64,000 nucleotides of DNA from Imbricaverruca yamaguchii (GCA_034440575.1 JAOTOL010001642.1:1674001-1738000); one strand, 5' to 3'; shown: positions 47,930 through 60,477, counted from the stretch's first letter. Numbers and translations are program-made. The notes: generated by a model not told the origin, from the sequence alone.

Positions 47930-48600
47930 CGCTGTGACAGTCCGGCTGCCGGCCGGCCGATATTGGCCGATGACGTTGAGTGGCGACGCGTGACGCCAGC
48001 TCTCGGCGCGTGATGACACGCCGACCGGCGGACCGGATGCCGGCGCCGCAGATAATGGCTCCGCCGAGAACCTGAGCCGGACTGATGCTCTGAAATCGAC
48101 CCCAGTCGGACGGCAGTGCACGCTTGCACCAGCGTCCATTGCCCACACAGTGCACGCCCGCTCCGAGTGGTTCTCAAATCGCGGCCAATAGTGGACGTCC
48201 GATGGGGCGCGCGCCGCCGCCGCCCCGGGGCGGGGCGGGGCGGGGGCGTTAGTCAGCTGAAAGAGCCGGGTCTCCCGGACGTGGACGTCGCGCCATGACG
48301 TCATGGCGCGGCCAGCCGGCCCTGCCCAATCCGGGTTGGCCGCCGGCCGGTGACCTGGGAACGCTTTTATCGGTACCTGATAAACTCGTTACGAGCGGCC
48401 GCGGCGAGCCGTCGCGTCGCACCGCCGGTCCAGCCGCCTTTTTTTTGTGGCGCCGCGACCACAATGGCCGGTAATTGGAGGGCCAAGTGTCCATTACGAG
48501 GCGGCCACCGCCGACTGTGCCGCGTTACTGGACAGTGCTCGAGGCCCGCGGGGGGAGGGGGCGGAGCCCGCGGCCAGTCGGCCGTCACCCAACGGCACAC
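47930..48600 (+). promoter_or_regulatory. CpG-rich promoter-like region
   Basis: The region is strongly GC- and CpG-rich compared with its surroundings. In order it holds CCAAT at 48184-48188, a run of overlapping GC boxes (GGGGCGGGG) at 48228-48246, and a perfect 22-bp palindrome at 48289-48310 centred on TGACGTCA. That arrangement is typical of TATA-less promoters. The next supported exon on the plus strand is 49759-49924, so an alternative start for a shorter unc-13 isoform is possible. Munc13/unc-13 genes are known to have isoforms with different N-termini; the promoter call here is inference. Confidence 0.45.
48289..48310. promoter_or_regulatory. 22-bp palindrome with consensus CRE
   Basis: A perfect inverted repeat, CGCGCCATGAC and its complement, with the cAMP-response element TGACGTCA at the centre (48296-48303). 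CREB/ATF dimers bind this octamer. Two ATG triplets, one per strand, are created by the palindrome. Confidence 0.7.
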
Positions 48601-48615
48601 GGTGCCAACACTGCT

Positions 48616-48792
48616 CTCCCTTCCATCTCCATCTCCATCTCCATCTCCATCTCCATCTCCATCTCCATCTCCATCTCCATCTCCATCTCCATCTCCATCT
48701 CCATCTCCATCTCCATCTCCATCTCCATCTCCATCTCCATCTCCATCTCCATCTCCATCTCCATCTCCATCTCCATCTCCATCTCCATCTCT
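48616..48792 (+). repeat. (CCATCT)n hexanucleotide microsatellite
   Basis: About 29 perfect copies, followed by CTCTCT and CACACA tracts to 48845. Highly homogeneous, so probably length-variable. Frames reading SPSPSP, HLHLHL, ISISIS or MEMEME are artefacts. Confidence 0.98.
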
Positions 48793-48845
48793 CTCTATCT
48801 CTCTCCTCTCTCTCCTCTCTCTCCTCTCTCTCTCACACACACACA

Positions 48846-49389
48846 TACCCCGCCGACGAGCGCCGCATCCGTGGAGCAACACTTAGCGAACAGCTGGCGA
48901 GAGCAGCACTTCACGTCAGATGCTGCTGTGCTCAACTCTTCACAAGAACACATGCGGCGTGACTGATTCGTTTGAATTTATTACTGGTAAATTCAAACCG
49001 GTTGTTCACCGCCACATAATCGGTGAACACCCGGATACGTTTTTATCATTGTCATTTGGGGGAGGCGGGTTGCATGCTATTAATGGCTCAGTTTGCCATT
49101 TTTCGACGCAACTTCTACTGTATTGAGCCATCCGATGGTTAGCGATACGGGCGCTCTTTTTCAATCTGCTCACTTCTCTTGGAAGCATGGCATGACCTGA
49201 CCTTGCTGAACGCATTCCGAACTGACCTAAACTCACGTGAGCTTTTGCCGAATTGTACTGGGACCAGGTGGACCTGAGATCATGTGAACTAACATGCTCT
49301 GACTTGACTAGTCCTGACCTGACTTGTTGAATGTGAATCGCCACAACAGACCAACCAGGCTGGCCCACAGTGCCATGACCGATCATTCT
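48846..49389. other. Intron, nothing recognised
   Basis: No exon. TGACCTGA words begin to appear after 49190, leading into the array. Confidence 0.45.
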
Positions 49390-49758
49390 ATAGCGCCGCT
49401 TCGCCTTCTTGTCGTGCTCGAGCTGACCTGCCCTGACCTGATCCGTGCGTCGCCGCAGTTTCGAACTAACGCCATTTCCGGAACAGCCCCGCTCGGGAAT
49501 AGCGCCACCTCGTGCCAGAGCGGACCTGACCTGACCTGTACGTCGCCGCAGTAGCGCAGAATAGCGCCGTTTAGTGCCCGAGCTAACCTGACCTGACCTG
49601 ACCTATAGGTCTTCGCACTATCGAAAAGTACCACCGCTTCGTGCCCGAGCTGACCTGACCTGGCGTGCTTGTCGCCAATGTATCGGATAATTGCGTCGTC
49701 AAGCGCCCGAGCTGACCTGACGCGACCTGACCTGACCTGACCCGTACATGCCCCGCAG
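49390..49758 (+). repeat. About 93-bp degenerate array of 3' splice site region
   Basis: About five diverged units, each with CGTGCCCGAGCTGACCTGACC and in three cases followed by a GTCGCCGCAG or CCCCGCAG acceptor. AG ends are at 49458, 49551 (93 bp apart) and the true exon acceptor 49758; two intervening units have lost the AG. The TGACC pentamer recurs in runs within the units, so on the minus strand AGGTCA hexamers repeat every 5 bp. The final unit is the splice acceptor of exon 49759-49924. Confidence 0.75.
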
Positions 49759-49924
49759 TGTCGGAGACGGGCCGCCGCCACAGTCTGGAGCGACAGACCA
49801 CGCTGTACGAGGAGCAGCCGACGGAGGACGAGTGCTACGGCGGCGGCTGGCCGGCCGACCGGCAGAGGTACTATTACCACGACCCGTACAGACTCGAGTC
49901 AGGTGCCCACTTTCCGGCCATCAG
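49759..49924 (+). CDS. unc-13: unc-13 exon, RRHSLERQTTLYEE linker
   Basis: A 166-bp exon. After two bases completing a codon it encodes SETGRRHSLERQTTLYEEQ, then PTEDECYGGGWPADRQR and YYYHDPYRLESGAHFPAI. UNC-13 proteins from invertebrates have an RR-SL-RQ-TLYEE-like segment in the linker ahead of the C1 domain; that assignment is by memory of the family pattern and by gene order. The acceptor is CATGCCCCGCAG and the donor CAG|GTGAGC at 49925, both strong. It starts in phase 1 and ends in phase 2, so at least one exon with a phase 1 end must lie between it and 32627 or 36423. Confidence 0.72.
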
Positions 49925-52900
49925 GTGAGCGGCCGGCCGCCGGCCGGCGCAGCATGCGCAGTGTCAGCCGAGCTGCCTCGGCCTCTCTGTTAGCACAGGC
50001 GCTGCGCCCGCTCCTCTTCGTCGGCCAGGTGATATCGCTCTCTGCATCTCTATCCACACGTATGTAGAAGCACATGCACTTGCACATACACATACAAATA
50101 CACTGAAACTTACACTTACACGTACACTTACACTTACACTTACGCTTGCACACATGCACATGCACATACACATACGTACACCCCTAGCACAAACGGCCCC
50201 TCTTTCTCTCTCTCTCTCTCGCTCTGTGTCATACACACACAGACACATACGCAGATGTACCCCTGCTCGGCGATGACCGTTGGCATGACGTCCCTCCCCT
50301 CTCACGTAGCCATCGTCGAGTGTGCTTTGCAGCGCGGGCGACCCTGCCGTGTGTGTGTGTGTGTCTGTCTTGTGCTGGGGTTGTGCGTCCAGCGGCGTCA
50401 GGCCGCCGGCCTGTGTACACCGTCCACCTGTGGCACATGTAGTCTGCACACGTACATGTACGCCACGCTGGTCGCGGCAGCTCGTCGGTGCTATCTGACT
50501 GGCATTTCTTCCGATGTGCATTGGTGTGCTGGTGATGCGAGGTCGTTACGCTCACTTGGAGAACTTGCACGCACTTTTTGTGACGTGTCAGTGTTGTTTT
50601 GGTGTACCACTCACTGTATATGCATTTGTTCACGGCGACACTACTCTTGTCATTCACAAGCAACCAATTTTAGCGGAAACTTTAGACCCACTGAACGGCC
50701 AGCAAAAGGGTGCGAGTCGGGCGGAAGGACAGATTGCATGTGGTGGTAATGGCAGCTCTTCAGTCATCACTAATGCATTGACATCCATTGCACGATATTG
50801 ATGTACCGGATGGCGAACAAACTGTCTGCTATTTGAAGCGGCTGCTCTTTATAAAAAATAGTCCCTATAATGTTCGACGAAATGGAATACTTGGTGTAAT
50901 AGTGTTGATATTTATTGTTCACTGGTCCGACATCATTATCCTGACATCATTGTCCTGATGTGCTTACGAGACTGACTATATTTATCTTCTGAAATGACAT
51001 TAACAAACTTCACACTTGCGCATTCACTCCCGACCGATAGCAAGGCAAACAAGGATTTGGAAATCTTTCTGACTGACTTCGTTTGATCTGATCAAGGTCA
51101 CCAGGGTCGTGGAAATTTTACATGATCATTCTGACTACTTTCACGAAAACGTTGTTAACGGGACTTGCATTCATGCGATAATTATCCAACGCTGGGTACA
51201 AATGAGCCGACGGGGCTGGCGGTCGGCTTCTATTTGACTGAGACGAACGGTTGCCTGGCGCGGGCTTGGCGGGAGCTGGCAATATGAGCCGGCCAAACAT
51301 ATGATCGACGGGGTAGTTCAATCACGGCTATATTGCGCAGAGAGGCCAACTTTTTTGTTAGTCGGTGAACGTCGCGGGCGATGTCTGTCGGGCGTCACCT
51401 GACAGGCGGTCCGACGGGCTTAAGTGAGGCGAGATGAGTTGAGACGAGTCTTGGCGGCAGAACTGCGCAGAACTGATGCGACGCGGCGCGGCGTGGGCGG
51501 TTAGTTTTAATGCAAGTCGCGTAGGTCAACCAGGATGCATGTACGCAGTCGGTCTGATGTCGAGAACTGCACTCAATTTGCACGTCGTGCAAGCGTGTTT
51601 TCATCGTGTAAGGCGGATTGACAGCCTGGGTGTGGTGTCTGGAGTTGACTTACTCTGAGCTCTACTGTCATGCGGGGTTATGGAAGTGGCGAACGGGAGA
51701 TGTTTTCTCTCTCATTTCTTTTTCGTGGAGCTTGTGAACCGGTACATCTTAAGGTAATGCGGTGACTTGATTACGCATTTTCCCACACCTTGTGGACAAT
51801 AATAAGCCTCATTGGGATCGAATTTGCTCTAAGGAAGCGAAGTAGAAGGCTTGCGATTTTCTGCGTTTTCGCTAGCATCACGTTGCGTTGCGGATTGGTA
51901 TGCACGCGTGACATTCCTTTGCGTACAAGGTATGTGTAGCGAGTGTCGGTTTATTGCCCCTAAGCTCATTGTATTTTAAGATTCTAATCAAGCACACATG
52001 CAATATTTCAGGCTAGCTTCTAGGTGATAGCTATATACCAAAATTATGAACTTGCGGTATAAAGAGCAGATATGATGAAATAATGCCATGTTCAAATGGC
52101 ACTATCGAACTTTGTGTAATTAGGGTCATCTTTGACCATAGCCGAGACTAGCATATTGTCAAAAAACCAAGCATGAGCAAGAAGACAAAGTCATTGCATT
52201 GCCGTGGTCTGCCATAGTTACACTTTTGCTTCCCCCGCACGTCTATCATGATAATATGAACGACCCTATACTCTTCTCATATTTTCCATGACATTTGGAT
52301 ATCTCGCAATGAGTGATGACTGATGATACGTGCTGTACAGAGAACCTGATGTGCGTGCGTGCTTTGTGACTATTAGAAATGGAGAATATTGGTCCAGCGC
52401 ACATACCTAGGGAACTACACGTAATAGCCTCACCAATGTGTGTGATGGTTGCCAACATTGTGATGCCTGATCTATCGCGCAAAGTGGTGCATGCCGCATC
52501 AAGTCCTCTTATCCAACTGGATATTCACAATTGTCTTTAAACATAGGAAGTAAGACAGCATACATTCAAAGTTCACTCCGGATTTCCTGTAGGCCATTCT
52601 TGAGCCTGGCCTTTGTGCGTATTAACCAAGTGCACACTAAGACGCACAAATAACGTTTGTGAAAATCAGGGGTACGTCCAGGGCATGTGGTGCAACGGAA
52701 CTCAGACGGGGACTTGGCGCTATCGTCGGAATAATACAGGTGAATAACATCGCAATTGACGTTGTTGCACGCAACCTTTGAGATCTCTCAGTCAATGTGG
52801 TGGCCAATGGAAATTGCGAAGCCAAAACTTAATCCTTGAAAATAATCATCGTGATCTCCATGTGACTCCACAAAAATACATTTTCGTGGTTCATTGGCGA

Positions 52901-53629
52901 GAGCTGGGATTAAGTAAAGCATCCCACCCGATATCTGCCCATTACCGCGCTGCTGGTCTATTGTGCATTGAGTGCAATATTCATCCAGAACAATGTGCTA
53001 ATTGAAGTTACTTGCTCTCATATCCTTCCTTCCGCTACTGGCGCTTTCCGATGTGCCACTCTGTACAGGTCGTACCGCTTCGGATATACTGCTCCGTTCA
53101 GAAGATATTTAATGCATTACTTTTTGCTATCACAGCTATCTAATCCTGTGTCCCACTATATTGCGCCACTCATATGAGATACCAAGATGAGGGAAAAACA
53201 CTGACGATTTGACCCTCGATTGCTCATTGATGGGATGCTCTTATTCTCGGTCCTCAAATGACGTCAATGGGCTATAGTCACATCTTTAAACTAAACAAAG
53301 GAATATGGTATTGATATTAATGGCGGGCAGTCGGTAATACCCACACTGTTCTCTGAGGGAATAATTTTCACAATAATGACACCGTATTCTTCAGATTCCA
53401 AGGCAGTTCACCGGTTCTTCAGGCAATCTGAGAGGCCCGTTGGCTGTGTTGCCCATGTTTTTGTTAGCCGAGCAACCGGGTGTCGACGCGGGGCTTTCCG
53501 CTAAGCTAGCCAACTGTACGGTTGGGTTGGGATTAACGCCGACGCTCGGCGGCCACAAAAGCCGGCCGTACATCATGACTGCAGGTCTTCGACCCGCCGT
53601 GCTCAATGGCTCCACCGCGGTCCACACTA
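49925..53629. other. Intron after exon 49759
   Basis: Holds ACTTAC/CACATA short repeats at 50060-50175 and a CTCTCT run at 50205-50225. A TGACGTCA lies at 53259. No exon or transposon protein was found. Confidence 0.45.
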
Positions 53630-53950
53630 GCACACCACACCGCGTGGCTTGGCACTCCCACACCACACCGCGCGGTTTGGCACTGCCACACCACACCAGG
53701 TGGCTTCGTACTGGCACACCACAACTGGCACATCTCGCCGCGTGGTTTGGCACTGCCACACCACACCAGGTGGCTTCGTACTGGCACACCACAACTGGCA
53801 CATCTCGCCGCGTGGTTTGGCACTGGCACACCACACCAGGTGGCTTCGTACTGGCACACCACAACTGGCACATCTCACCGCGTGGTTTGGCACTGGCACA
53901 CCACACCGTGTGGTTTGGTACTGGCACACCACACCGTGTGGCTTGGCACT
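53630..53950 (+). repeat. 70-bp compound tandem repeat
   Basis: Nested repeats of TGGCACACCACACC and GTGGTTTGGCACTG, with a 70-bp higher-order unit present about three times and shorter 30-36-bp units at both ends. Open frames on both strands are artefacts. Confidence 0.92.
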
Positions 53951-56020
53951 GTCACGCTATCGCTTTCTGACCAAGCCCGGAGCAAGCCATTTTCACCTAA
54001 CACACACAATTTGTTCATTTGTTCCATATGTGTCTCACGCTTATCATAAATGTGTAAAAAAGGAAAGGCCGACATAGCGATGACAGAAGTGAGACAGAGT
54101 TAGAGCATGTGTTGCACAATTCCCGCGACAAAGGCACTTGCTACCGATACTAACATGTCTGTAAGTAAGGAACGGTTTCATTGGCGTATCCAGGCATCAG
54201 GACGACAAGCGCATGATGAAAATATAATAATGCCTAAATTGGGGTTTGCTGCATTCCGCAAACTCCATGGTATATAGCGTGCCTGGTTTCCAACTTTACG
54301 CCATGAAAATGCCACTCGCCACAGCTGCACGACAGACCATAGCTGTCAGTTTGTTAAGTGCTCCCATTACATATCTCACCAATCAGGTGTATGAAGGCGG
54401 CTGCTGGGACGACAACAACGCATATTTCGAGATTGTCCCCCAAAAGGATCCTGTCTGGAATCGTCACTGCCCAGCGATTTACTTAGCAAACATAAATCGG
54501 TTGCTGCTTTGGTACCGGTTGCATTATTTGGCATCTTATTTTCACGCATATAAACTTGAAACCCTCCAATATTTCTGCAAAAATGTACCTCCGATTTTAT
54601 GAATTATAAAGTATGTAAAAGCGAAATGAGCAGCCACCCATCCAATGCCAAATTCTCGTGCCCGAAAACATCGAACACGTCAGTGGCAGAAACATTGAAC
54701 CCTAACTGCTTGTTTTCCTTCATGCCCTGCTTCCTTCCTGCCTAACTCTAGCAGGAACAGTTAAATTTCAGGAACCTCTCTCTGGAGCTGCCCCGAATGA
54801 GGGTAGGATTTATTCCTTGACATATATTTTTGTGAGATATACATTTATTTGGTAATATGTATCATGCATGTTAGTATATTCATCCGCAGTTATGTTCCAA
54901 AATATTCGGTACGTGCAATGTACAATTCAGTAACATTCACAAAACTACGCCGGAAATTGGCATCCGGCTTCCGAGCCCTGACGCAGCCTGCTCGGAAATG
55001 TCACGCGGAAAACACCAGCACGGTGAGACGGAGCCCACATCATTCCTCCCTCACATACAGACGGGAAGCCGTCACATTGGCAGGAATTTCCCGCCAGGCG
55101 TTAGCCACGCTGCTTGCCCGGCCGATGTGTTATGTCACCGGGTTGTCTCGAACACAGCGTTCGCACTGCGACCCTTCACTGCGACTCCGTCACTGCCCGC
55201 CCAGCCATCCCCGGGAGACTCTCTCTCTACTCCACCGAAAGGTTGCCGGGTCAAGAGTCACCGGATCGTGATGGGACGGCTATCAAGTCTCCGACAGCTT
55301 TCTGACAGCCACGGTGCACACTTTGATGTCCAACGCATCGCCCGGCGGCGATCCATGTCCCAGGACATGGAGGTCAATCAACTCGGGATAAACGAAATGG
55401 CGCCAGCGCGGTCTTCTTCAAATCTCTCCGCTCTAGCCTATCATCTAAGAATCATCAGATCAGAATGATCGCATCGTTTCACACCATGGCAGAATGCATC
55501 AGATCTTGGATCGCGGCGGCGAAGGTTTTCCTCTGTAATTGCACCACCATGCACTGCGGCGTGCTCTGCACACCACTTCCAGCCAATGGCGAAAGCGTGC
55601 ACACTGGTCAGGAGTTCGATTAGTTCACTAAATAAGCTCACCACAGTATTTTTATCTTTTTGGTGGCGTGTGCCGCATTCCACACTGGGGATGCCTGTTG
55701 CCGATACTGCAACACACATGCAGGAGGCATTCGGTTGCAGTGCGGCTCGGCTCAGCTGGCTGCACCACCATCGATACTCATGACTCAGGACCGAGTGTCA
55801 TGGACGTGCCTCTGACTTGAATTTACTTCTCCGAGCATTGAACAGCCGAGTGTGCCATGTAAATGTTCTGCCAGTTCTGCCGCCGTTGTACACAGAATGT
55901 TTAGTATGAACCTTGTTTGTTTATTGGTTGGTTCACGACACACTTTATGCACATTCACGGCTAATCGCGCCGCCCACACTGTTTCGCCGGTGGGCCGCGG
56001 GATTGGGAAATGTCATGAGT
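53951..56020. other. Intron, weak coding-like patch
   Basis: At 55190-55370 an acceptor-like CACTGCCCGCCCAG is followed by an open frame (PSPGDSLSTPPKGCRVKSH). No donor, phase or homology argument supports it as an exon. Nothing else was recognised. Confidence 0.3.
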
Positions 56021-56092
56021 GGCGTTAGAGTCGAACCCGGGACCTTTGGTACCCATAGCCCGACACCTTAACCACTCGGCCATCCCCGCCCC
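56021..56092 (-). mobile_element. tRNA-like SINE head (Ser/Leu type)
   Basis: Minus strand reads GGGGATGGCCGAGTGGTTAA with A-box, then GGGTTCGACTC as B-box about 45 bp later. Only four acceptor-stem pairs form (GGCG with CGCC), so a working tRNA is unlikely. The 5' part recurs at 33914-33965. Confidence 0.6.
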
Positions 56093-56324
56093 GTTTAGTA
56101 TGAACCTGTAGCCGCCGCAGCGCAGTATCAGTATCTGCGAGTCCATAACCACTTGGGAGAAAGCGACGAAAGCCACTGCATTTCCCCGTGCATAATAGTC
56201 TGGAAGCACGTGGACACCGAAAACTGCGTAGTTGTGTCCATGACTATTTGCGTTCGTCCGGACGATTAGTCGATTAGTCCGGGCGGTCAGTGACGTCAAG
56301 CATTCCGCTGACGTGTTGCGGCCG

Positions 56325-56725
56325 CTGCTGACTGGTGGGGGCTGAACTGGGGAGGGGTGACACCTGAAGTTGGGCAGACTGGTGGGGGCTGAGCTGGGGA
56401 GGGGTGACACCTGAAGTTAGGCTGACTGGTGGGGGCTGAGCTGGGGAGGGGTGACACCTGAAGTTGGGCTGACTGGTGGGGCTGAACTGGGGGGGGGTGA
56501 CACCTGAAGTTGGGCTGACTGGTGGGGGCTGAGCTGGGGAGGGGGTGACACCTGAATTTGGGCTGACTGGTGGGGGGCTGAACTGGGGAGGGTGACACCT
56601 GAAGTTGGGCTAACTGGTGGGGCTGAACTGGGGAGGGGGTGACACCTGAGGCGGGGCCGGTTGGTGGGGGCTGGGTTGGGCTGGGCTGGGGAGGGGTGAC
56701 ACCTGAAGCGGCTGTCGACTGGTGG
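56325..56725 (-). repeat. 48-bp G-rich minisatellite, about 8 copies
   Basis: Unit GGGGTGACACCTGAAGTTGG plus GCTGACTGGTGGGGGCTGAG-like sequence, 46-49 bp with small indels in the G runs. On the minus strand it gives Pro-rich open frames (QLQVSP-type), which are artefacts. Confidence 0.95.
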
Positions 56726-57617
56726 GGCTGGGCTGGGGGAGGACACATGTGTGCTGTGACGGCCTCAAGAGCATGCCCTTGGCATGCAGCACTTGTAATG
56801 GATCGATCGGCTCTAAGCATAGTCGGAACATGCAGGAAAACCGACGCTACCAAGTGCTGAGCGAACTACAGTTGACGGCCTAGCCACAGATAGCGCTCTA
56901 GTGATCTTCACCGCGCAAAGGTAACATTGTCATCTTTAGGCTAACGTACTCCATGTTGTCTAATAGATTTGTATTCATGGCTGTCTGACGAGGTAATCTT
57001 GTTTTTGATCAGGTGTAGTGTGTGTTGAAAGAGTTGCCCTCCTTGAAACGCTTCCTGACGTGCACCCGGTCGGAAATTGAAGCGAATAAAGACCAATGAC
57101 CACTGAACAGTGCCGTGCTCATCCGATTTTCACTGCTGGAACGTATGGACAAAAGTTTACGAGCCCGAAACTGTTGTCGGCCGAGAACATGCATAGTCAT
57201 GTTAAACATTGCCTGTATCCAGCAATCCGAACCTTGTATCCAGCCTATCACCCTGTGAGGAACGGCTAATACACTTTTGCATTTTGCGGCACTACTTCTT
57301 TTTAAAGCATATACAATTTGGAGCCCGGAGGCGTAATTGGTGATGGGGAGGGGGAGGAGAGGAGCGAACTGTAGTCCTACTGATCGACCTGATCGCGCTA
57401 TTACGAGCATTATGCAGCAATATTGTGATTTGCCTGAATGTGCCTATTGATTATTGGTGCATACGATGTTAGTAATATTCCAGCAAATGTTCCTATCAAA
57501 CATGTTAGATGGCAACCAACGATCCGACCACCACTCCAGTCGTCTGGTACTTCATACTCAGAAGGGCAGGGATCGGCAAACATTTCAGCTGGCTCATATA
57601 TATTGTAACATCTCAGC
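56726..57617. other. Intron, nothing recognised
   Basis: No exon or repeat recognised. Confidence 0.4.
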
Positions 57618-57690
57618 ATTGGCAGGATTCGAATCTGGGTCTCTGGATAAGAGTTATGCTATCTTTCCATACTCGCTGCCCAGGACATGA
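57618..57690 (-). mobile_element. tRNA-like SINE head
   Basis: Minus strand reads GGCAGCGAGTATGGAAAGAT as an A-box-like part and AGATTCGAATCCTGCC as a good B-box and acceptor side. GGCAG at the start pairs with CTGCC at the end, so it may be a young tRNA-derived copy; the A-box is weak. Confidence 0.5.
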
Positions 57691-58011
57691 ATGAACCGCA
57701 TTTATGAGTATATTTTTTTCGAATACATAGACACTGTTTCCGGAGGGTGGGTAGCCATATCGAGCTGACGTGAATGCTTGTCTTATTGGTAGAATGATTG
57801 GCCAGACATATATGCCAATTATTTGTTCTAGCGTATATTGATCCAGACTTTAAGCCAATCATGATCAAAGAAGTGGTGCAAAAATCCAAGACCACTTATT
57901 CCATCAGCAAGACAAACATGAACACCAGCCCGATATGACTGCCGGTGTTCCAAAAAAGGAACATCGGCAGATCTATATAACGAACACTTCAAACATAACA
58001 CTATTTGCCAC

Positions 58012-58082
58012 CCCGTGTAGCGCAGCTGGTAGGACATCGGATTTCCCAACCAGAAACATGGTTTCGAATGCCGCCAACGCCA
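58012..58082 (+). mobile_element. tRNA-like SINE head
   Basis: GTGTAGCGCAGCTGGTAGGAC matches an A-box region, and ATGGTTTCGAATGCC a B-box about 35 bp later. The anticodon stem does not form well. It reads as a tRNA-derived repeat. Confidence 0.55.
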
Positions 58083-59514
58083 GAATGTTCCGGCATGCAC
58101 GACTCAGCGGAAATGCTGACTAATCGATGTGCTTCCGGGGGCATGGCACCTGGTGATTGAAGAAGCAGCTGGTAGAAACTCTGTCTTCCATCCAGAACAC
58201 CTGAAAGTGGGCGATAGTAGCCGCATAAATGGTCGAAGCGAATTCACAAATTGTGCATTGTATTCACAATCACAATACGTGCATTGCAAACACAAATTGA
58301 CTAAAACACTTCACAGGGGCATTGATTAGAATATTACTAAGTGCTGGGATTTTGATTATAAGGAAAATACCGCTCGCTGTGCTCTGTATAGATGGCCACA
58401 GCGGGCGGCCGAACGGAAACTCTAGTTCGTGTTTCGGAGGAACGATCATTCTAAATTACTCTTGAGCAATTTTCCACGCAATTGGGAACATAACCGCGAT
58501 GCTTTGGGCAGCATCGTAGCCATGCAGGATCTGGAAGCTTGATCCAAAGCTCAAACTGCGATATTTTGGGCAGCACTGTTGCCACGCAGGGCCCGGGAGC
58601 TTGACCCGAAGCTCACATCCCCCACCAAAGCGGGCAGTCCACGTAACCGAATCAGTGTAGCGGTGTTGAACGGAACATGGCTCTTGCCCTATTCAATCGA
58701 ACCATATGTTTATCACTCCCTGCTATGGGTTGAATCGACAAGCTTTTCTGCCCGAGAGTAATGCGAATGGTTGCTTCCATGGTGTCATTTTGCAGGCCAT
58801 CATCTCTGGTAACTGAACGCACAGGCGCATTTTGTAACCACACTTTCATCAGGTCTCATTTATATATTTTATTACCTCATAGGGCGTTCAATGGTATTAT
58901 TGACTTCTGCATCTGACGGATTGCTTTGTCACTCCTGCAAAATTGAGATGAACCAAAGATGTCGATATATCCTTCTAGTATATAACGGTTTTACCAATGT
59001 CCTTTTTGCTGTTAATTCGTTGTTAACATACTCATTAGCTGCATATTGTTTGCATTGTTAACTTGACTGGTCCCATATGCCAAATTGTGACACATTGTGG
59101 CCATTCACTGTATTATTCCTGGTGCGATTTCCCGAATTCAGTTAATAGTTGAAATGTGAATTATTGTATAGATGCATAATCCTTGCTCATTGCTTGGAGC
59201 AATCCTCTAATATCATTATACAACATATGAATTTATTTGAGTTGCGCCTACTTCAGACCAAATATGTATTATTGTGCGATTTCTTCCTTAGCTTCATCCT
59301 TTCGCTAGTTCTACTTAATTATTCATCTGGTTGCGTTATCAGGCTATTTGTATGCCCGCTTCGCAGTCGTCATAATGCGGCCCGTAAATCGTTCCAGGAA
59401 TTAAAACTGGGTTGGCTGAATACTTCGGTTCAACAATATCCAACGTGAACAAGTCTGTCATAAGACTGGTACCAGTTTACGATTCAAACAAACAAACAAT
59501 CGGTTGGATCATGC
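58083..59514. other. Intron, nothing recognised
   Basis: At 58490-58620 two loose copies of a GGGCAGCA-CGT--CCACGCAGG-type unit of about 68 bp occur. Otherwise featureless and AT-rich. Confidence 0.4.
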
Positions 59515-59750
59515 CACGGTCTTGCGTTCCCCGATGCCGATCATTCTGTCATGCCACGGATTTACGTCCTTCGCTGCCCTTCATTACGTCATGCCACGGA
59601 TCTAAGTGCCTCGCTGCCGATCATTACGTCATGCTACGGATTTACGTCCTTCGCTGCCGATCATTACGTCATGCCACGGGCCTACGTGCCCCGCCGCCGA
59701 TCATTGCGTCATGCCACGGACTTGCGTGCCTCGCCGCCGACCAGCTCACC
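59515..59750 (+). repeat. 40-bp minisatellite, about 6 copies
   Basis: Unit TCATTACGTCATGCCACGGA followed by TTTACGTCCTTCGCTGCCGA. ACGTCA half-CRE words recur at each copy. Confidence 0.93.
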
Positions 59751-60477
59751 AGCTCCCCGACAGTGTGGTGGGGGATTCTGCGCTGATCGGGTGAAGTGGC
59801 GTAGCTTTCGTAGCGCCGTAAATTGAATGGTTGAATTGGTGTAACTTGCGTAACGGCGTAAATTGGACGGTTGCGTGGCGTTAGCTGAGTGGAAGACCTG
59901 CGAGACAGAACGGACCCTGGCGCACTGTGTAGCCCATGCCATTGTTCTTAATGATAAGTTCCACGGTGCGGCCCGTGCACGACACTCGGCGGACGAACCC
60001 AATTTCGGCAACAATGTACCCAATTAGTGCTGAAGCGGATTAGCTGTTCAGGCGCATATGCCGACATAGGAGACGCCGCTATAAAATGTGGCTTCTCTGC
60101 CACCCATCTGGAATATAGCTCTGCCGAAATCCATTGCACCTGTTTCCGAAGAAGATTTCCGCCGGTAAATATTCGCTTTCGCTGTCGAAATTGAACAAAA
60201 TACCGCGATGACTAACACCACAGTGACATGTTACTCAGAATTGCCAGCTGGGGCAGGCGCACAGGCTTTCTGTTCGCAATTATCTCCGCTGCTGTACGTG
60301 CAGTCAGAGCCTCGTGCCTTCGCCGTGCAGCTCTCTGAATGGCGCCCTGCACGGATCCATCGCAGCTGGTGATACCGGCAGCGACGTTCAAGGGCGACCT
60401 GACCTGCCACAGCTGGCCGAAATCGATAAACGCGATCGAAGCCGATCCGTTTGGATGACAGGCGGGATTCTGCACGA

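Noticed and set aside
48350..48966. Open frames with Ser-Pro, His-Leu, Ile-Ser, Met-Glu or Asp-Gly repeats
   Set aside because: Six-frame artefacts of the CCATCT hexamer array.
53391..54077. Several overlapping open frames on both strands
   Set aside because: All derive from the nested 70-bp repeat.
55190..55470. Downstream unc-13 exon
   Set aside because: The protein-like frame is phase 0 whereas exon 49759-49924 ends in phase 2, and no family motif could be recognised.
56021..56092. Functional tRNA-Ser or tRNA-Leu gene
   Set aside because: A and B boxes are present but the acceptor and anticodon stems do not pair properly, and the same head recurs at 33914; better explained as a SINE.
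58012..58082. Functional tRNA gene
   Set aside because: Good A and B boxes but no consistent anticodon stem-loop.
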